Origin: Anisodus tanguticus
Taxonomy: Eukaryota; Streptophyta; Magnoliopsida; Solanales; Solanaceae
DNA: 64,000 bases
Direction: 5' to 3'
NCBI GenBank assembly: GCA_034509755.1
Contig: CM067550.1
Span: 4,581,001 to 4,645,000 of the forward strand
Shown: one piece after another, positions 10,873 to 22,270 of the stretch
How positions within the stretch are numbered: position 1 is the first letter of the stretch
Layout of the letters: each line of letters begins with the position of its first letter
Notes under the pieces: model-generated
Told to the model about the DNA's origin: nothing
The model's database searches: none
What the model saw: only the letters and a program-made list of their open reading frames with translations
Program-made: the position numbers and the translations under genes

Positions 10873-11978
10873 ACTCTATATATCTTTTTTCTTTACAATT
10901 GATATATATATATATATATATAATTTGTTTTATACATATGTATTGTGTCTACTAAATATAATAATCCTGACTTTCGAGCTTGGGCCCAGCATCGGCCACT
11001 AGTAGTAAGTAGAGAAGTACTAATTAATACGCAAAATCTTATAAGTGCACAGAAAAGTGAACTCCTGACAATCTTCCAATTTTCTTGAGATCTCATACTC
11101 ATATAATGCATTACTGAAATTAAAATAACAAATGTACAATATTGGTTGTAACAATTTGAGACCTTATATTGGCATCAAATGACTTCGGTGATCATAGCAA
11201 GGCAACCAAAAAATATTAGACTTTGGAATTTCTACATCAACACCACCACAGACTCTTACAAAGATTCTAACTGTATAATCCAAGACTATGCAAAAGGTTT
11301 GCTTAAAAAGTACTCTAAATAGGACTCCATTACAGTTTGTAAAAATAATTGTAAAAGTTGTTGTTTGGTCTGATCAGATCTACAGACTTAGTCTCACTCT
11401 CATTAGCATATTCTGTATATGTCACTTCTTTTTTACTGCTCAAATCATTTGTTATTTCACTTATGTAAGTTTGCCTTCTCTTGCAGCATTTGTTGGCATA
11501 ACTACTCCTATGTTAATTAGGTATAACACTAGCTTTAGCTTGGGCACAATAATATTAAGATTTTATTCATCTCTTATTTGCAATCTTATGTATGATATAG
11601 TTAGTGTTTTGAATTTGCCTATGTTATCCAATTTCAAATTGACCTAAACATAAATAAAAGCTAGAAGATTATGCACAAATATCTCTATATCATCCTCGTA
11701 TTTCCTTTTTCTCCCCTATCAAGTTACACTTGACAAGATCAGTCTGGACTCTGGAACAAGCAGAGTTCAGCCCTATCCCTGGCCCGCTTAAGTAAGTTAA
11801 AGCAATTTCTCAAAATTCGGAAAGTTCAACCTTTGTAGCCAGAACAGACTTAGCAGCTTTCCACGCTCCATCTTACACCAACATCATTAACCGACATGTA
11901 CATTCCCATCACAAAATGTTTATATATATAAAGATTCATGGGTCAATTCAACCCCTTACCGTGCCTCTTAACCAGGCC
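10873..11978. other. Intergenic AT-rich DNA
   Basis: Starts with a short (AT)n run at 10901-10922. I find no domain or splice structure that supports a gene. The frame at 11288-11647 translates to hydrophobic residues without a family I recognise and is most likely chance. Confidence 0.4.
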
Positions 11979-13215
11979 CGATATCTCTCTTCCTTATGCC
12001 CCTAACCGACTCCTCCTAATCGATTTTCCCCCCATAAAGTGAAACATTATTATATGTAAAATTTCCCAAATCAGGATAAAGAAATACACACATACACATA
12101 TATTAATTTTAAAACAAGATGAAAAGTGAAGAGAGACGAAGAATAACATATGAATGAAGGAAACAACTAGTTACAATCCCATTAATACCTTAAAGACATT
12201 CTCAAAGCCTTCATTAATATCAAAAGGGGAAAACCCCGTATTAAACGAGAAATTTGGATTTGAAAAGGCGGGAGCAGAATATCATCACTTACTAACTACT
12301 AAGAAATAATCAATAAAACTAATAAGAAATGTACTCGATTTTAACATTAATTAAACATAAACAATAGCAGCATGTCCAAGATGAGGATTTAACATGGACC
12401 TCAACCTTGCCAGATCACTCCTAATTTAAAAACAGATATTTTTACTGACCAAAAATACTCTTGAAACCTAACCTGACACTGATTTTTTTTTCTCTATGAG
12501 AAAAAATAGTTCGGTAAGCACGTCCAACCAAATAATAAAACATCGTTAAAAATATAACTAGTGCTTCCGAACTACTCTTAAAGCTAGAATGTCCTTGTTT
12601 TAGACCTTTGGGTTTAGGGTGTATCTTATAGTTATGTCTGAATGTTACAACACTAAAAGGCTCCTGATACAGAGATGATGGTTGGTAATTCAAACATGCC
12701 TCCAGAGATTTTTCTAGATGGATTTTTACAATTTTTTGCCAATTCCAAAAATCAACCAGATATGTTAGCGTGGCACTCCCAGGCTCAATCAAGTTGTTGA
12801 GAAACTAGCAACTTGATTAAAGTTCCAGAATAGGAAGGAGCGATATAAAGAAGGAAAGACGTGAAAAGTCACTTGCTTGACTATGTAGGGTTCGACTTTT
12901 TCCATTATTCCAAATAAGAAAATAATCTAAAGAATTTGTTTTTTCCGTCCTTTAGCACAAGGGTAGAAGAAAGCCTAGAGATCCATCTACTTACGTCTTC
13001 AATGAAGATACTGAAATGATTAAACGGGTCAAATTACTATTTAAAAATAATTAAAACGGATAAACAAAAATATTTATGTACCTTTGATCGACATGGTCGG
13101 TTTCTGTGTAGCCGTGTAGGTGAACAATTTGTCAGAATCTTTCAAATAGTGACGATAATATTTTGGGTAAGGATGAGATGGTCCATACACCCGAACAACT
13201 GTGTTAATGAGCCAT
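11979..13215. repeat. Segmental duplication, copy 1
   Basis: The stretch 11985-12380 (from CCTAACCGACTCCTCCTAAT to AGCAGCATGTCCAAGATGAG) is clearly homologous to 21413-21830 in the same orientation. The similarity resumes at about 12985-13110 (CATCTACTTACGTCTTCAAT onward) against 21945-22060, and at 13150-13185 against 22066-22105. Copy 1 carries about 600 bp (12385-12975) that copy 2 lacks; copy 2 has a hairpin there instead. The minus-strand frame at 12442-12792 (116 aa) inside the extra segment is unrecognised. Confidence 0.75.
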
Positions 13216-13600
13216 TACAAGATTAAAGACATTTACCAACAATATTTTTGCTGTCATACGTTAAATGTTGATAAAAGTATATTTCTCAACAACAAAAATC
13301 AATACATGTCGTTGCAATAACCTCTTATGCAAAAAGTTTTCGTAACAATATCATATTAAATTTGTTGTCATTTACGTTTTTTATTATTGCTAAAATTTTG
13401 TTGTCAATTTTATACTTTCTTGTAATGAGGTGTGTCTGAAATTTTGAAGATCTTGTTTTAATCCAGGAATTTTGTCATCATTCTTAACAAATTTAAGCAA
13501 TTGAACATTACAGTTCTCATCCATCATTACACCTCCATTAAATAAGTTGGGATTTACAAATCTCTCCCCATTTAGGATTTCCAAACTATACCCTATAACA
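13085..13600 (-). pseudogene. Unrecognised host gene fragment, two exon-like pieces
   Basis: Minus-strand reading gives two protein-like segments. The upstream one (about 13584-13430) reads MEILNGERFVNPNLFNGGVM and ends in a Gln/Asp-rich helix. The downstream one (about 13215-13090) reads VYGPSHPYPKYYRHYLKDSD, then a TATQKPTMSIKG stretch followed by GGTACATAAA, which could be a splice donor. The second piece lies in the block duplicated near 22.1 kb, where it is more damaged. I cannot name the family. The block looks like part of a non-TE plant gene that was duplicated locally and then lost its frame. Confidence 0.35.
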
Positions 13601-14187
13601 CTTGGAACAAAAAAAAAGAGTTAGAATAAAATAAAAATAATTAATTTAAAGTGAACTAAAAAATTCTCTCCCAAAAACTTTTTGAAATTCTTTCCGGACA
13701 TCAATGTAGACACGTAATTTTTTAACCCTCTTTTTTGTTTTACACCGTTTTAGAGTTAAATATTTTTAGGGCTTGATCTTGATATTTGACTTTTATTTTA
13801 TTCTTAGCATATATTTTTTTTGGAAAATTGAAAACAAGAAAAATATTTATGTATATTAGTTTCATTTTTTATTTACAAAAGAAAGAAAATTTTCAAAAAA
13901 TATGTTTTATCTGTTTTAGTTAATTTTCAAGTTAAAGTTGTAATAAATAAATATAGCGTAACTGAGTATTTTTAATCTTGTTTTTTTAATTAGTAGTTGG
14001 TATTTTATCAATTACAAAAAAGGGAGAGAACCAATAGTGTATTGCCACATGGTAAAATTACACCTTATCTACACAAAAATCACATTTCATTTGAAAGGAA
14101 ATATTCCCTTATTCCTTTCCAAGATATTTTTATCACATGGACATTTTGAGAAAAGAAGAAAAAAATAAACACACTAAAATCCTAGAC
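13601..14187. other. AT-rich intergenic DNA left of D1
   Basis: Very AT-rich with poly(A) and poly(T) runs. No gene or complete repeat recognised. Confidence 0.4.
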
Positions 14188-14192
14188 CTAGA

Positions 14193-14398
14193 TATTAGTG
14201 AATATTCTCAGAATATTCTCCGTATATTTTGTAATAATGGTAGATGTATAATTAAGGTAACTTAGGATTCTAACTGTATTAGGAATCAACCTTTGTAAGG
14301 TAAGTTAGGATTCGTACCATATTAGGAATCAACCTTGTACAGCTATATATATTGTGAATAATGAAAGGAATCCCCAAGGAAAATTATTCCATCTTTCA
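14193..14398 (+). repeat. Left LTR of D1
   Basis: Begins TATTAGTGAATATTCTCAGA and ends CCATCTTTCA, 206 bp. The ends are TA...CA rather than TG...CA. It contains two adjacent imperfect 43-bp repeats (each with TTAGGATTC and TATTAGGAATCAACCTT) and an AT-rich TATATATATTGTG segment. Confidence 0.9.
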
Positions 14399-14412
14399 TG
14401 GTATCAAGAGCC
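14399..14412 (+). other. Primer-binding site of D1
   Basis: TGGTATCAAGAGCC follows the LTR end without a gap. It is complementary to the 3' end of initiator tRNA-Met. Confidence 0.85.
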
Positions 14413-14552
14413 TAAAATCTAAATCCCTCCTCTCCTTATTCTTGGCCGAAATTAGCAATTTTTTTTTCGATTTCGAGAAAAAAAAATTCTCGCTTTCTTC
14501 CTCTCTTTCTCGGCCAAACCAGAAAATTTCCTTCCCTCGACAGACGGCAACC

Positions 14553-15560
14553 ATGTCTTCCCCCCAAATTCCGGTTCATCCACTGGCACAATTGACAACC
14601 CCTCTCAACGTTCAGTATCTTCTTTTCATCCGGCATTCGCCGTTAACAACATCAAGAATTTTATCCCTATAATTCTTGACCAAGAAGACTGTCAATATTC
14701 CATGTGGATGGAACTATTCTACATTCATGCATGTGCATACAACGTGCTCGATCATATTGACGAATCGCTCCTCGTCCCACCGATGTTACGGACTCAATGC
14801 GGCGTCGTCTTGACGCCATCGTCAAACAATGGATCTACGGCACCATCTCCAAAGACCTGTTGTGCACTATCATGAAAACAGTGCTACAAAGACGTGAAAT
14901 TTGGGTCCGCTAGAAGAAATCTTTCAGACAATAAAAATACTCGGGCCGTATATTTGGAAGAGCAATTCAATAATACCCGCCTCGAGAATGTTAACAACAT
15001 GTCCGAATATTGTAAGCAACTGAAACTCATAACCGATCAACTATCCAACGTCGGGACTTCTGTTTCAGAAACCAAGATGGTGCTTCAACTTGTTGCGGGT
15101 TTACCAAAAGGTGAATATGACACACTCGCAACAATGATTCAACAAGCCGACCCTCTCCCAAATTTTCAACAAGGCACGTTCACAACTATTGTTGGAAGAA
15201 ACTAGACGTGCTAAACAAGAGGAACATAATCAAAAGGCGTTAGCCGTTGACGGGATGGCAACACTGCGACCAAAGCAGCAACCAAATAGTTCAACAGCAG
15301 CGCAGCAGCGAATAGAGTGGCGGAGGTCGTGGCGGCAGAGGTCGCAACAACAAAGGCAAGGGCCGCGGAAAGGGCCAACGCACCCGGTGGATCGGGACGG
15401 CGGCCAACCGGCGGACAACAGCAGAAGCACTGCGGCAGTGGCCCAACCGGCGAGGTGGGCCTCGCCGCATGCCCGTACCCGACCGTAGGGGCCTAGTTCC
15501 AGCAGCCTTGGTCGATCGGCCTCTTGGGCCATGCCCCGGCCACCAGCGAGCCCCCGCGCG
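14553..15560 (+). pseudogene. D1 gag remnant
   Basis: ATG at 14553 (MSSPQIPVHP frame). Compared with D2, one C is missing from the C-run right after the start, so the Gag frame is lost within four codons. The correct frame reappears as DUF4219/UBN2-type sequence: NNIKNFIPIILDQED (about 14650), WMELFYIHACAYN (14706) and YLEEQFNNTRLENVNNMSEY (14950-15010), ending with LLLEETRRAKQEEHNQKALA near 15190-15245. From 15250 the sequence is GC-rich and encodes Arg/Gln/Gly/Pro-rich low complexity without a CCHC zinc knuckle. Confidence 0.8.
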
Positions 15561-15699
15561 GCAGCAGCCCCCGACGATGGCGGTCCAAAGAAGCAGCAGC
15601 TACGGCGGCCAGCTGCAATCCAAAGAAGAAGAAGCACTGCGAAGCAGCGAGCAGCTGCAGCCGGCCCCGACCGATTTGGGCCAGGCATACACCACCGTG

Positions 15700-18600
15700 A
15701 ACCTTCAACGGCCCGACGAAAATTGGTACATGGACACCGGAGCCACATCTCACCTCACCCGGTCGTCGGGTAACATATCTCAACTACGTCGGCTAAAGTG
15801 TCCTCAATTTATTACTGTCGGCAATGGTCATCGCATTCCAATTGAAGGTTACGGTAACACACACACCAAACATTCACACCCACCTTTCTCCCTAAACCAC
15901 GTCCTATACACACCTAACATCATTAAAAACTTAATCTCTGTTAGAAAATTCACTAGCAATAATTCTGTGTCTGTCGAATTTGACCCTTTTGGCTTTTCTG
16001 TGAAGGAACGCAATACGGGGAAAATTCTTACACGCTGCAATAGTGTGGGAGATCTCTACCCATTCACTCAATCTTCCGCTGATAGACCGCAAGCACCTCT
16101 ATCCCTTGCGGCGATCTCTCCCTCAACTTGGCACAACATACTCGGACACCCCGGAGACCCAGTTTTTACTTTTCTTAGGACTTCTAAGCGTATTCAATGT
16201 AATAATGGGAAAATTGCCCAACACTTTTTTTCTTGTCCACTAGGCAAACATACTCGTCTTCCCTTTATGTCATCAAACAGTGTTACTTTTTCTCCATTTG
16301 ATATTGTTCATGCTTGATTTGTGGACATCTCCGATTGCTAGCTCTTTGGGTCATAAATTCTATCTAGTATTCTTGGATGATTTTTCACATTTTGTCTGGA
16401 TTTACCCACTGAAATTCAAATCTGAGGTTTTTGCAAAATTCCTCGAGTTTCAAAAATTCATTAAGACACAATTTGAAAAACCTATTAAATCATTCCAATG
16501 TGATAATGGACGTGAATTTAATAACTCGGCATTTCACAATTTCTGTTCTAAACAAGGCATGGTTTTCCGTTTTTCTTGTCCCTATACTTCTTCCCAAAAC
16601 GGAAAGGTGAAAGAATTATACGTACCATCAATAACATGGTCCGCACACTTCGTTTCATGCCTCGCCTACCACCGCCTTTTTGGGTCTATCTTTGTCAAAA
16701 TGGTAGAATCCCTTCTAAATATTTTACCAACTAGCACACTCCAAAACAAAACTCCTGAAATCTTATACCGTAGGCGACCATCATATGATCACCTACGTAT
16801 TTTTGGATGCTTATGCTACCCCAACATAGCCTCCACCGCACCCCACAAACTTGCCCCTCGCACTCTTCCATGTGTCTTCCTTGGTCTATCTCCTAATCAT
16901 CGGGGCTACTTGTGCTATGACATTGCTACTCGCAAAATCATCGTCTCCCGTCACGTCACCTTTGACGAGACAACCTTTCCTTTTTCAAATCTCCGTAAAT
17001 TTCGGACCACCGATTACATCTTTCTCGATGAACCAAGTCTGTCCCCGGTCATCCAAAATCTATACCAACGACACCCCAGCTGTTCCGACGGTCCCACCCA
17101 CCTGTCCGCACCACCCCACCGACTCCCTCGCTCACCCCTACGGCCCCCGGTCGAGTCACTGCGCCACCGGCGACATCTGCGCCCACCGGTCCGAACCGGT
17201 GGACCAAAGAACTCTCGCGCCCCCGACCCACCACCACCGCCCTCACATCGCATGGAGACTCGCGCACAACACGGGATCTTCAAACCCAAGGTTCAATTCA
17301 ATCTCTCCACACAAACCTTATCACCCATTCCAAAAAATCCAAAACTAGCAAAACCGGACCCAAATTGGAATGCGGCCATGTGCGAGGAATTTAACGCTTT
17401 AACCAAGCGAACACTTGGGATTTGGTACCTAGACCATTTGGTGTGAATGTTATCCGGTGTATGTGGCTATTTCGTCACAAGTTCAAAGACAGTGGTGACT
17501 TAGAGAGGTATAAGGCAAGACTAGTTGCCAATGGCACTAATCGGCAGTGAGGAGGGTATTGATTGTGGTGAGACATTCATCCGGTTGTTAAACCGCCACT
17601 ATTCGGACTATTCTCGGTATTGCTATGGGCATGCATTGGCCGATTCATCACTTGATGTCAAGAATGCGTTTCTTCATGGGGATTTGAAAGAGGCGTGTAC
17701 ATGCATCGACCTCCGGCTTTGTTCATCCGGCGACTCCGCGATTTTGTGTGTCGTCTCGGGAAATCATTGTATGGATTGAAACAGCACCCCGCGCTTGGTA
17801 TGATCGGTTCGCCAGGTATCTTCTGCAGATTGGTTTTGTATGTAGCAGGTGTGATACATCTCTCTTCACGCTTCACCGAGGTAGTAGCACTGCATATTTG
17901 CTATTATATGTCGATGACATTGTTCTTACTGCCTCATCTGACGGGTTGAAGAATGAAATCATTGCTCTACTCAAAACTGAATTTGCTATGACTGACTTGG
18001 GCAAGCTAAGTTATTTTTTGGGTGTATCGGTGACAAGATCTGCAGCCACTATGTTCCTGTGTCAGCGTAAGTATGCAGAATAGATAGTGTACAGGGCCAA
18101 GATGACAAATTGTAAAATTATGCCAACTCCGGTGGACTCAAAATCCAAGCTTAGTGCTAATGACGGTGCGCCAGTTTCTGATCCCACTCTATATCGGAGT
18201 CTAGCAGGTGCTCTTCGCATCTTACATTCACTAGGCACGATATTGCATATGCGCGTTAGCGGTGTGTCTGTTCATGCACGACCCCCGAGAGTCCCATTTT
18301 GCCGCCCTCAAACGTATTATCGGATATGTTAAGGGCACACTAGACTTTGGTTTACATCTATACACCTCTCGCCCCAACCAAGTTGCTAGCCTACACGGAT
18401 GCGCAGATTAGGCGGGATGCCCCGACACACGTCGCTCCACCTCGAGTACCTTGTGTATTTCTAGGGGATAATCTTATCTCATGGTCCGCCAAGCGGCAGT
18501 CCACGCTATCCCGTTCGAGTCTTTGAAGCGAGAATATCGCGGAGTTGCTAATGTTGTCGGCGAGATCCGTTGGCTCCGAAATCTTCTTTTGGAGCTCCGG

Positions 18601-18878
18601 TGTCCATTGCGCAAGGCGTCTATAGTCTATTGTGACAACATATCGCTATCTATATGTCTCATAATCCAGTCCAACATCAGCGGACTAAGCATATTGAGAT
18701 GGATATCCACTTTGTGCGAGAGAAGGTTGTCCGTGGTCAGGTCAAAATTTTACACGTGCCTTCCTCTTATCAGTATGCAGACATTTTCACAAAGGGACTA
18801 CCGCGATGCCTCTTCACCGACTTCCGATCCGGCCTTAGCATTCGGCCTCCTCCCGCTCCGTCTGAGGGGGAGTATTAG
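15700..18878 (+). pseudogene. D1 pol remnant (PR-INT-RT-RH)
   Basis: Protease active site NWYMDTGATSHLTRSSGN is at 15721-15775. Integrase HHCC wording and the core (DLWTSPIASSLGHKFYLVFL, then QCDNGREFNNSAFHNFC) lie in 16040-16610 with a frameshift at about 16310. The end of the core has lost the expected Glu context by frameshift near 16605. The C-terminal integrase part with GCLCYPNIAS is at 16805. RT: CGETF at 17565, then broken frames; the YVDD box is intact (LLLYVDDIVLTASSDG, about 17900). RNase H: WLRNLLLELRCPLRKASIVY at 18570, and QRTKHIEMDIHFVREKVVRG to a stop at 18878. The stop codon TAG is the LTR's own TATTAG start. Many 1-2 bp indels distinguish it from D2. Confidence 0.88.
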
Positions 18879-19062
18879 CGAATATTCTCCGTATATTTTG
18901 TAATAATGGTAGATGTATAATTAAGGTAACTTAGGATTCTAACTGTATTAGGAATCAACCTTTGTAAGGTAAGTTAGGATTCATACCATATTAGGAATCA
19001 ACCTTGTACAGCTATATATATTGTGAATAATGAAAGGAATCCCCAAGGGAAATTATTCCATC
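18873..19062 (+). repeat. Right LTR of D1, 12-bp deletion
   Basis: Starts TATTAGCGAATATTCTCCG right after the purine tract. Relative to the other three D-family LTRs it lacks 12 bp between two GAATATTCTC direct repeats, a simple slippage or recombination product. The last bases read ATCTACA instead of ATCTTTCA. Confidence 0.85.
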
Positions 19063-20680
19063 TACACCATACAAATACCTAACTATAAAAAAAGAAACCC
19101 TACACATAATCAGTCGTAGAGCTAATAGACCTAGAGGAGAAAATCTAGCAGCTAGACCATAAGGAGCGCTGCTAGACCCTACACATTAAAAATAATCACC
19201 ATAGCTCCACCTTTCTTCACACAAAAGCACCATAAAATTACCATATATATTTTTTTTGCATGGGGTCATGACAGTGTTCAAATGGGATTTCTGAGTTGAG
19301 CTCGGATTTGTCAAAGTTAAATATGAGTTGGTTTCATCTGATTCTGGCGCGTTGGTTTTGTTCGAGGTAGCCGCTCGAGGCTCTGGTCGAAGTCAAGGCT
19401 TGCCGAGTATTTGTGAAGTTGTTGTTTTCACTATACACAACAAACTTTAAAATTTTCAGCAATAAAGGTCGACTCTTCTTATTCTTTTAATATCTTGCTT
19501 TAAGTTATTAAATTGATACACGATTTCTACTTGACTATTTATTTGAAATGATTACATTGAATTAGTTAATTGGCATATTCCGTTTAGTTTCATTGTTCAG
19601 TTTGAAATAAAAAGTGTTGTTGCATGTTAAGCTTTGGAGGATCTATATTTATTCAATAAATTAAAAGGTGTTACGGTCATTTTCTATTTGTTTCATGCCA
19701 CTAACAGATCTTGTTTATTTGCTTTCTTTTGAAAAATAAAAAAGTAATTTAATTAGTTGGTAAATTTTGTTTCTTGGCACGATTTCACTATTTGGGGTAA
19801 ACATTGTTACTGTGAAGGTTTATTAATTCTATTAGAATAGAGTTTAACATTAGGTCATTAGACATATGCTTAGGCTCGATAATAATAAGTAATTTTAGCG
19901 TTAGTCAAAGTATAAGCACGTTTAATGTATCAACCATGTGTTCATGTACGATCTTTGATATATATTTAAGTCATTTTTAATAGGTCAAGTGCGGTTACAC
20001 TCTTTGAAACTTAAAGATGTACTTTGACCACGTGTTCGGTTATATCCCTTGGGTACTTAGTAAGTACGAACCAATAATTCCAAATAAGTCTCGTGTGAGG
20101 TTACTCTCCATGACACTACGAAATTGCGAGGGGGGATACAAATTTAGTTCAAAATTTGTCGTCAAATAAAAAGAAAAGAGTGAAAAGAGCATGTGTGAGG
20201 GAGTGAGGCGACTTGAAATTAATTCAAAACTCGTCGTAGAATATAAAATAGAAGAGTGCAATCATTTCAAATTTGACCATGTGTGTGGATACACTCCTTG
20301 GTCGATTCTGGTAAATAAAAGGTGTTGTGTGTGATTATGCTTCTAATCCAAAAATATAAGACACGTTTCAAAGCGAATCAATTAGGTAATTAAGCGACTA
20401 AGACAAATGTCGTTTTATTCAAGATTAATTAAGCCGAATATAAGTCGATAAAGCGACCGTGCTAGAACCGCGAAACTCGGAGAATGCGTAATACCTTCTC
20501 CCCGATCAACAGAATTCCTTACCCGGTCTTCTGTTTCGCTGACCAAAAATAAAGAGTCATTTTCTTTTAATTAAAGATTCAATAAGATGACTTGAAATAC
20601 CAAAACTCAATTCTAAGTAACGACTCTGAATAAATAAATAAATAATCATTTTCAAAACGTCACTTCAATTGAAAAAACCC
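19063..20680. mobile_element. Ty3/gypsy LTR/leader remnant
   Basis: Two stretches match wording I know from solanaceous gypsy LTRs and leaders: GAGGTAGCCGCTCGAGGCTC near 19365, and the 20450-20640 region with CTAGAACCGCGAAACTCGG, CCTTCTCCCCGATCAACAG, CCTTACCCGG and CGACTCTGAAT. The latter normally lies just before the primer-binding site of Tekay-type elements. No coding region follows, so only a fragment remains. The first 200 bp (19063-19260) are unassigned. Confidence 0.45.
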
Positions 20681-20681
20681 T

Positions 20682-20975
20682 TTAATAAACAAAACCATGC
20701 GTTTTCTTCAGGAGCGAAAAAAGGGCATGACAACCAAAGCAAATGGTTTCGGTAGGATCATACTTCCACATCCCTTTTTTTTTAATATTCTTCAACCACC
20801 ATTTTTTGAATGAAACAAGTGGTTTAAGGAAGGCAAAACCACCACCATGTTCATATATGGTAAACATGTTTAGGTCGTCAATGCAACTCACAGCATCTTG
20901 GAATAGCTCTCGTGTTAAAACAAATGTCTTTCTAATTCTCCCTTCATATGGTAGATATCCTTCAAAAATATTGTA
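20682..20975 (-). pseudogene. Unrecognised host gene exon, duplicated
   Basis: The minus-strand frame reads from YNIFEGYLPYEGRIRKTFVL through ELFQDAVSCIDDLNMFTIYE, HGGGFAFLKPLVSFKKWWLK and PTETICFGCHALFSLL. Composition is protein-like over about 95 residues. I do not recognise the family. A damaged second copy of its N-terminal part (EGYLRYEGRFRK wording) lies at about 22615-22690, which shows local duplication. The frame stops at 20682 after GFVY, with no initiator in the main part, so it is probably an internal exon of a decayed gene. Confidence 0.4.
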
Positions 20976-21868
20976 ATCGATTCAATCACCAATTGTATAA
21001 TCATCATGATATATTATTCTTTCATTTTCAATAATTTAGCACTAGAAAAACAGAAGAGAGCCAAGAGTACTGCTTCTACAAAAGGAGAAGAGAGCAAAAA
21101 AGAGTATTGCTTCTAGAAAGCAGAAGAAAGCAAATAATCTGAGTATTGCTTCTTCTTCTTTTAAAAGGGTAGCTATTCATGTAAAAAAAAATTGGCATTG
21201 CAGCATTGCCATTTTTGGTGATAGATAGATAGAGAGGCTAAGAACTGAGTACTTTTGAGTTTTGCTTAGAAGATAAAATATTTTGAAAAGCAGATAAGGT
21301 TTGAGAAGGGAAGGAATTACTTGAAGAAGCAAAAACGTTTTCTGAAAAGCCTCTCTATTTGCTATAAAGTTCAAGCCTCTCTATTCTAGCCCCTTTAGGC
21401 TCTCTTCCTTAGTCCCCTAACCGACTCTTCTTAATCGATTTTTGTTGTCCATAAAATGAAACATTATTATCATCACTTCCTCTTTTGTAAAATCACCCAA
21501 AATCAGAAAAAAGAAATACACATGTGCACATATATTAATTTAAAACAAAACGAATAGTTAAACGAAAAGTGAAGAAGAGACAAGCGATAATATATGAACA
21601 AAGGAAATAACTTGTTACAATCTCATTGATACCTTAAGGACATTCTCAAAGCGTTCATTAATATCAAAAGGAAAAACTCGGTATTATATCGAAAATTTGG
21701 ATTTGAAAGGACGGGAGTAGAATATCATCACTTACTAACTACTACTTAGAAATAATCAATAAAACTAATTATAAATGTACTCGATTTCAACATAAATTAA
21801 ACATAAACAATAGTAGCATGTCCAAGACGAGGAAGAATCGATAGATACATCATTTCATTTTCTGGATA

Positions 21869-21930
21869 CATAAACAATAGTTTGGCAAAATATTGTTACA
21901 TCATTTCATCTTGCCAAACTATTGTTTATG
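21869..21930. repeat. Perfect 20-bp hairpin
   Basis: CATAAACAATAGTTTGGCAA at 21869-21888 is exactly complementary to 21911-21930, with a 22-nt loop. Direct copies of CGATAGATACATC flank the hairpin (about 21838 and 21937). It occupies the place where copy 1 of the segmental duplication has about 600 extra bases. Confidence 0.85.
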
Positions 21931-22236
21931 ATGGATCGATAGATACATCTACTCACGTCTTCAATGAAGATAATGAAATGATTAAACATGTCAAATTACT
22001 ATTCAAAAATATAACTAAAAGGACAAATAAAAATATTTATATACCTTTGATCGACATGTCATGACGATAATATTTTCGCTAATGAGATGGTTCATGCACC
22101 CGATCCAATGACCAATAGAATACTCACCATTGTTAGGTCCGGGTATGCTATGGAACTATAAAACAAACTCGAATGAACAGAAAACTTTAAAGATCAATGC
22201 AGCAGAAATTTAAAGAACACAAAGGTTTAAAATTTA

Positions 22237-22270
22237 CATAGGTTATATAATAATATTTATATAACCTATG
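22237..22270. repeat. 13-bp stem hairpin
   Basis: CATAGGTTATATA (22237-22249) pairs with TATATAACCTATG (22258-22270) around an 8-nt loop. No T-run follows on either strand that would suggest a terminator, and function is unknown. Confidence 0.7.

Larger units (their letters stand above)
14193..19062 (+). mobile_element. Copia element D1 (Ale/Retrofit-like)
   Basis: A full-length Ty1/copia element with two short LTRs (14193-14398 and 18873-19062), a tRNA-Met primer-binding site at 14399, gag, pol and a GAGGGGGAG purine tract just before the right LTR. It is a close sister of D2 at 38116-43023; long stretches agree base for base. The LTRs differ by only about three substitutions plus a 12-bp deletion by my count, suggesting a recent insertion. 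The coding frame is nevertheless broken many times. The left flank ends CTAGA; the right LTR end deviates (ATCTACACC instead of ATCTTTCA), so no target duplication is confirmed. Confidence 0.9.

Noticed and set aside
10865..11110. Complete right LTR of element A
   Set aside because: Only the first eight bases (TGTTAGAA) match the left LTR; what follows, including an (AT)n run, has no similarity to it.
11288..11647. 119-aa hydrophobic frame
   Set aside because: AT-rich codon use, no recognisable motif, no supporting splice or promoter context; likely chance.
15230..15783. Long antisense and alternate-frame ORFs in the D1 gag tail (and 39164-39702 in D2)
   Set aside because: The region is GC-rich low complexity, so stops are rare in all frames. 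The sense frame of the element explains it.
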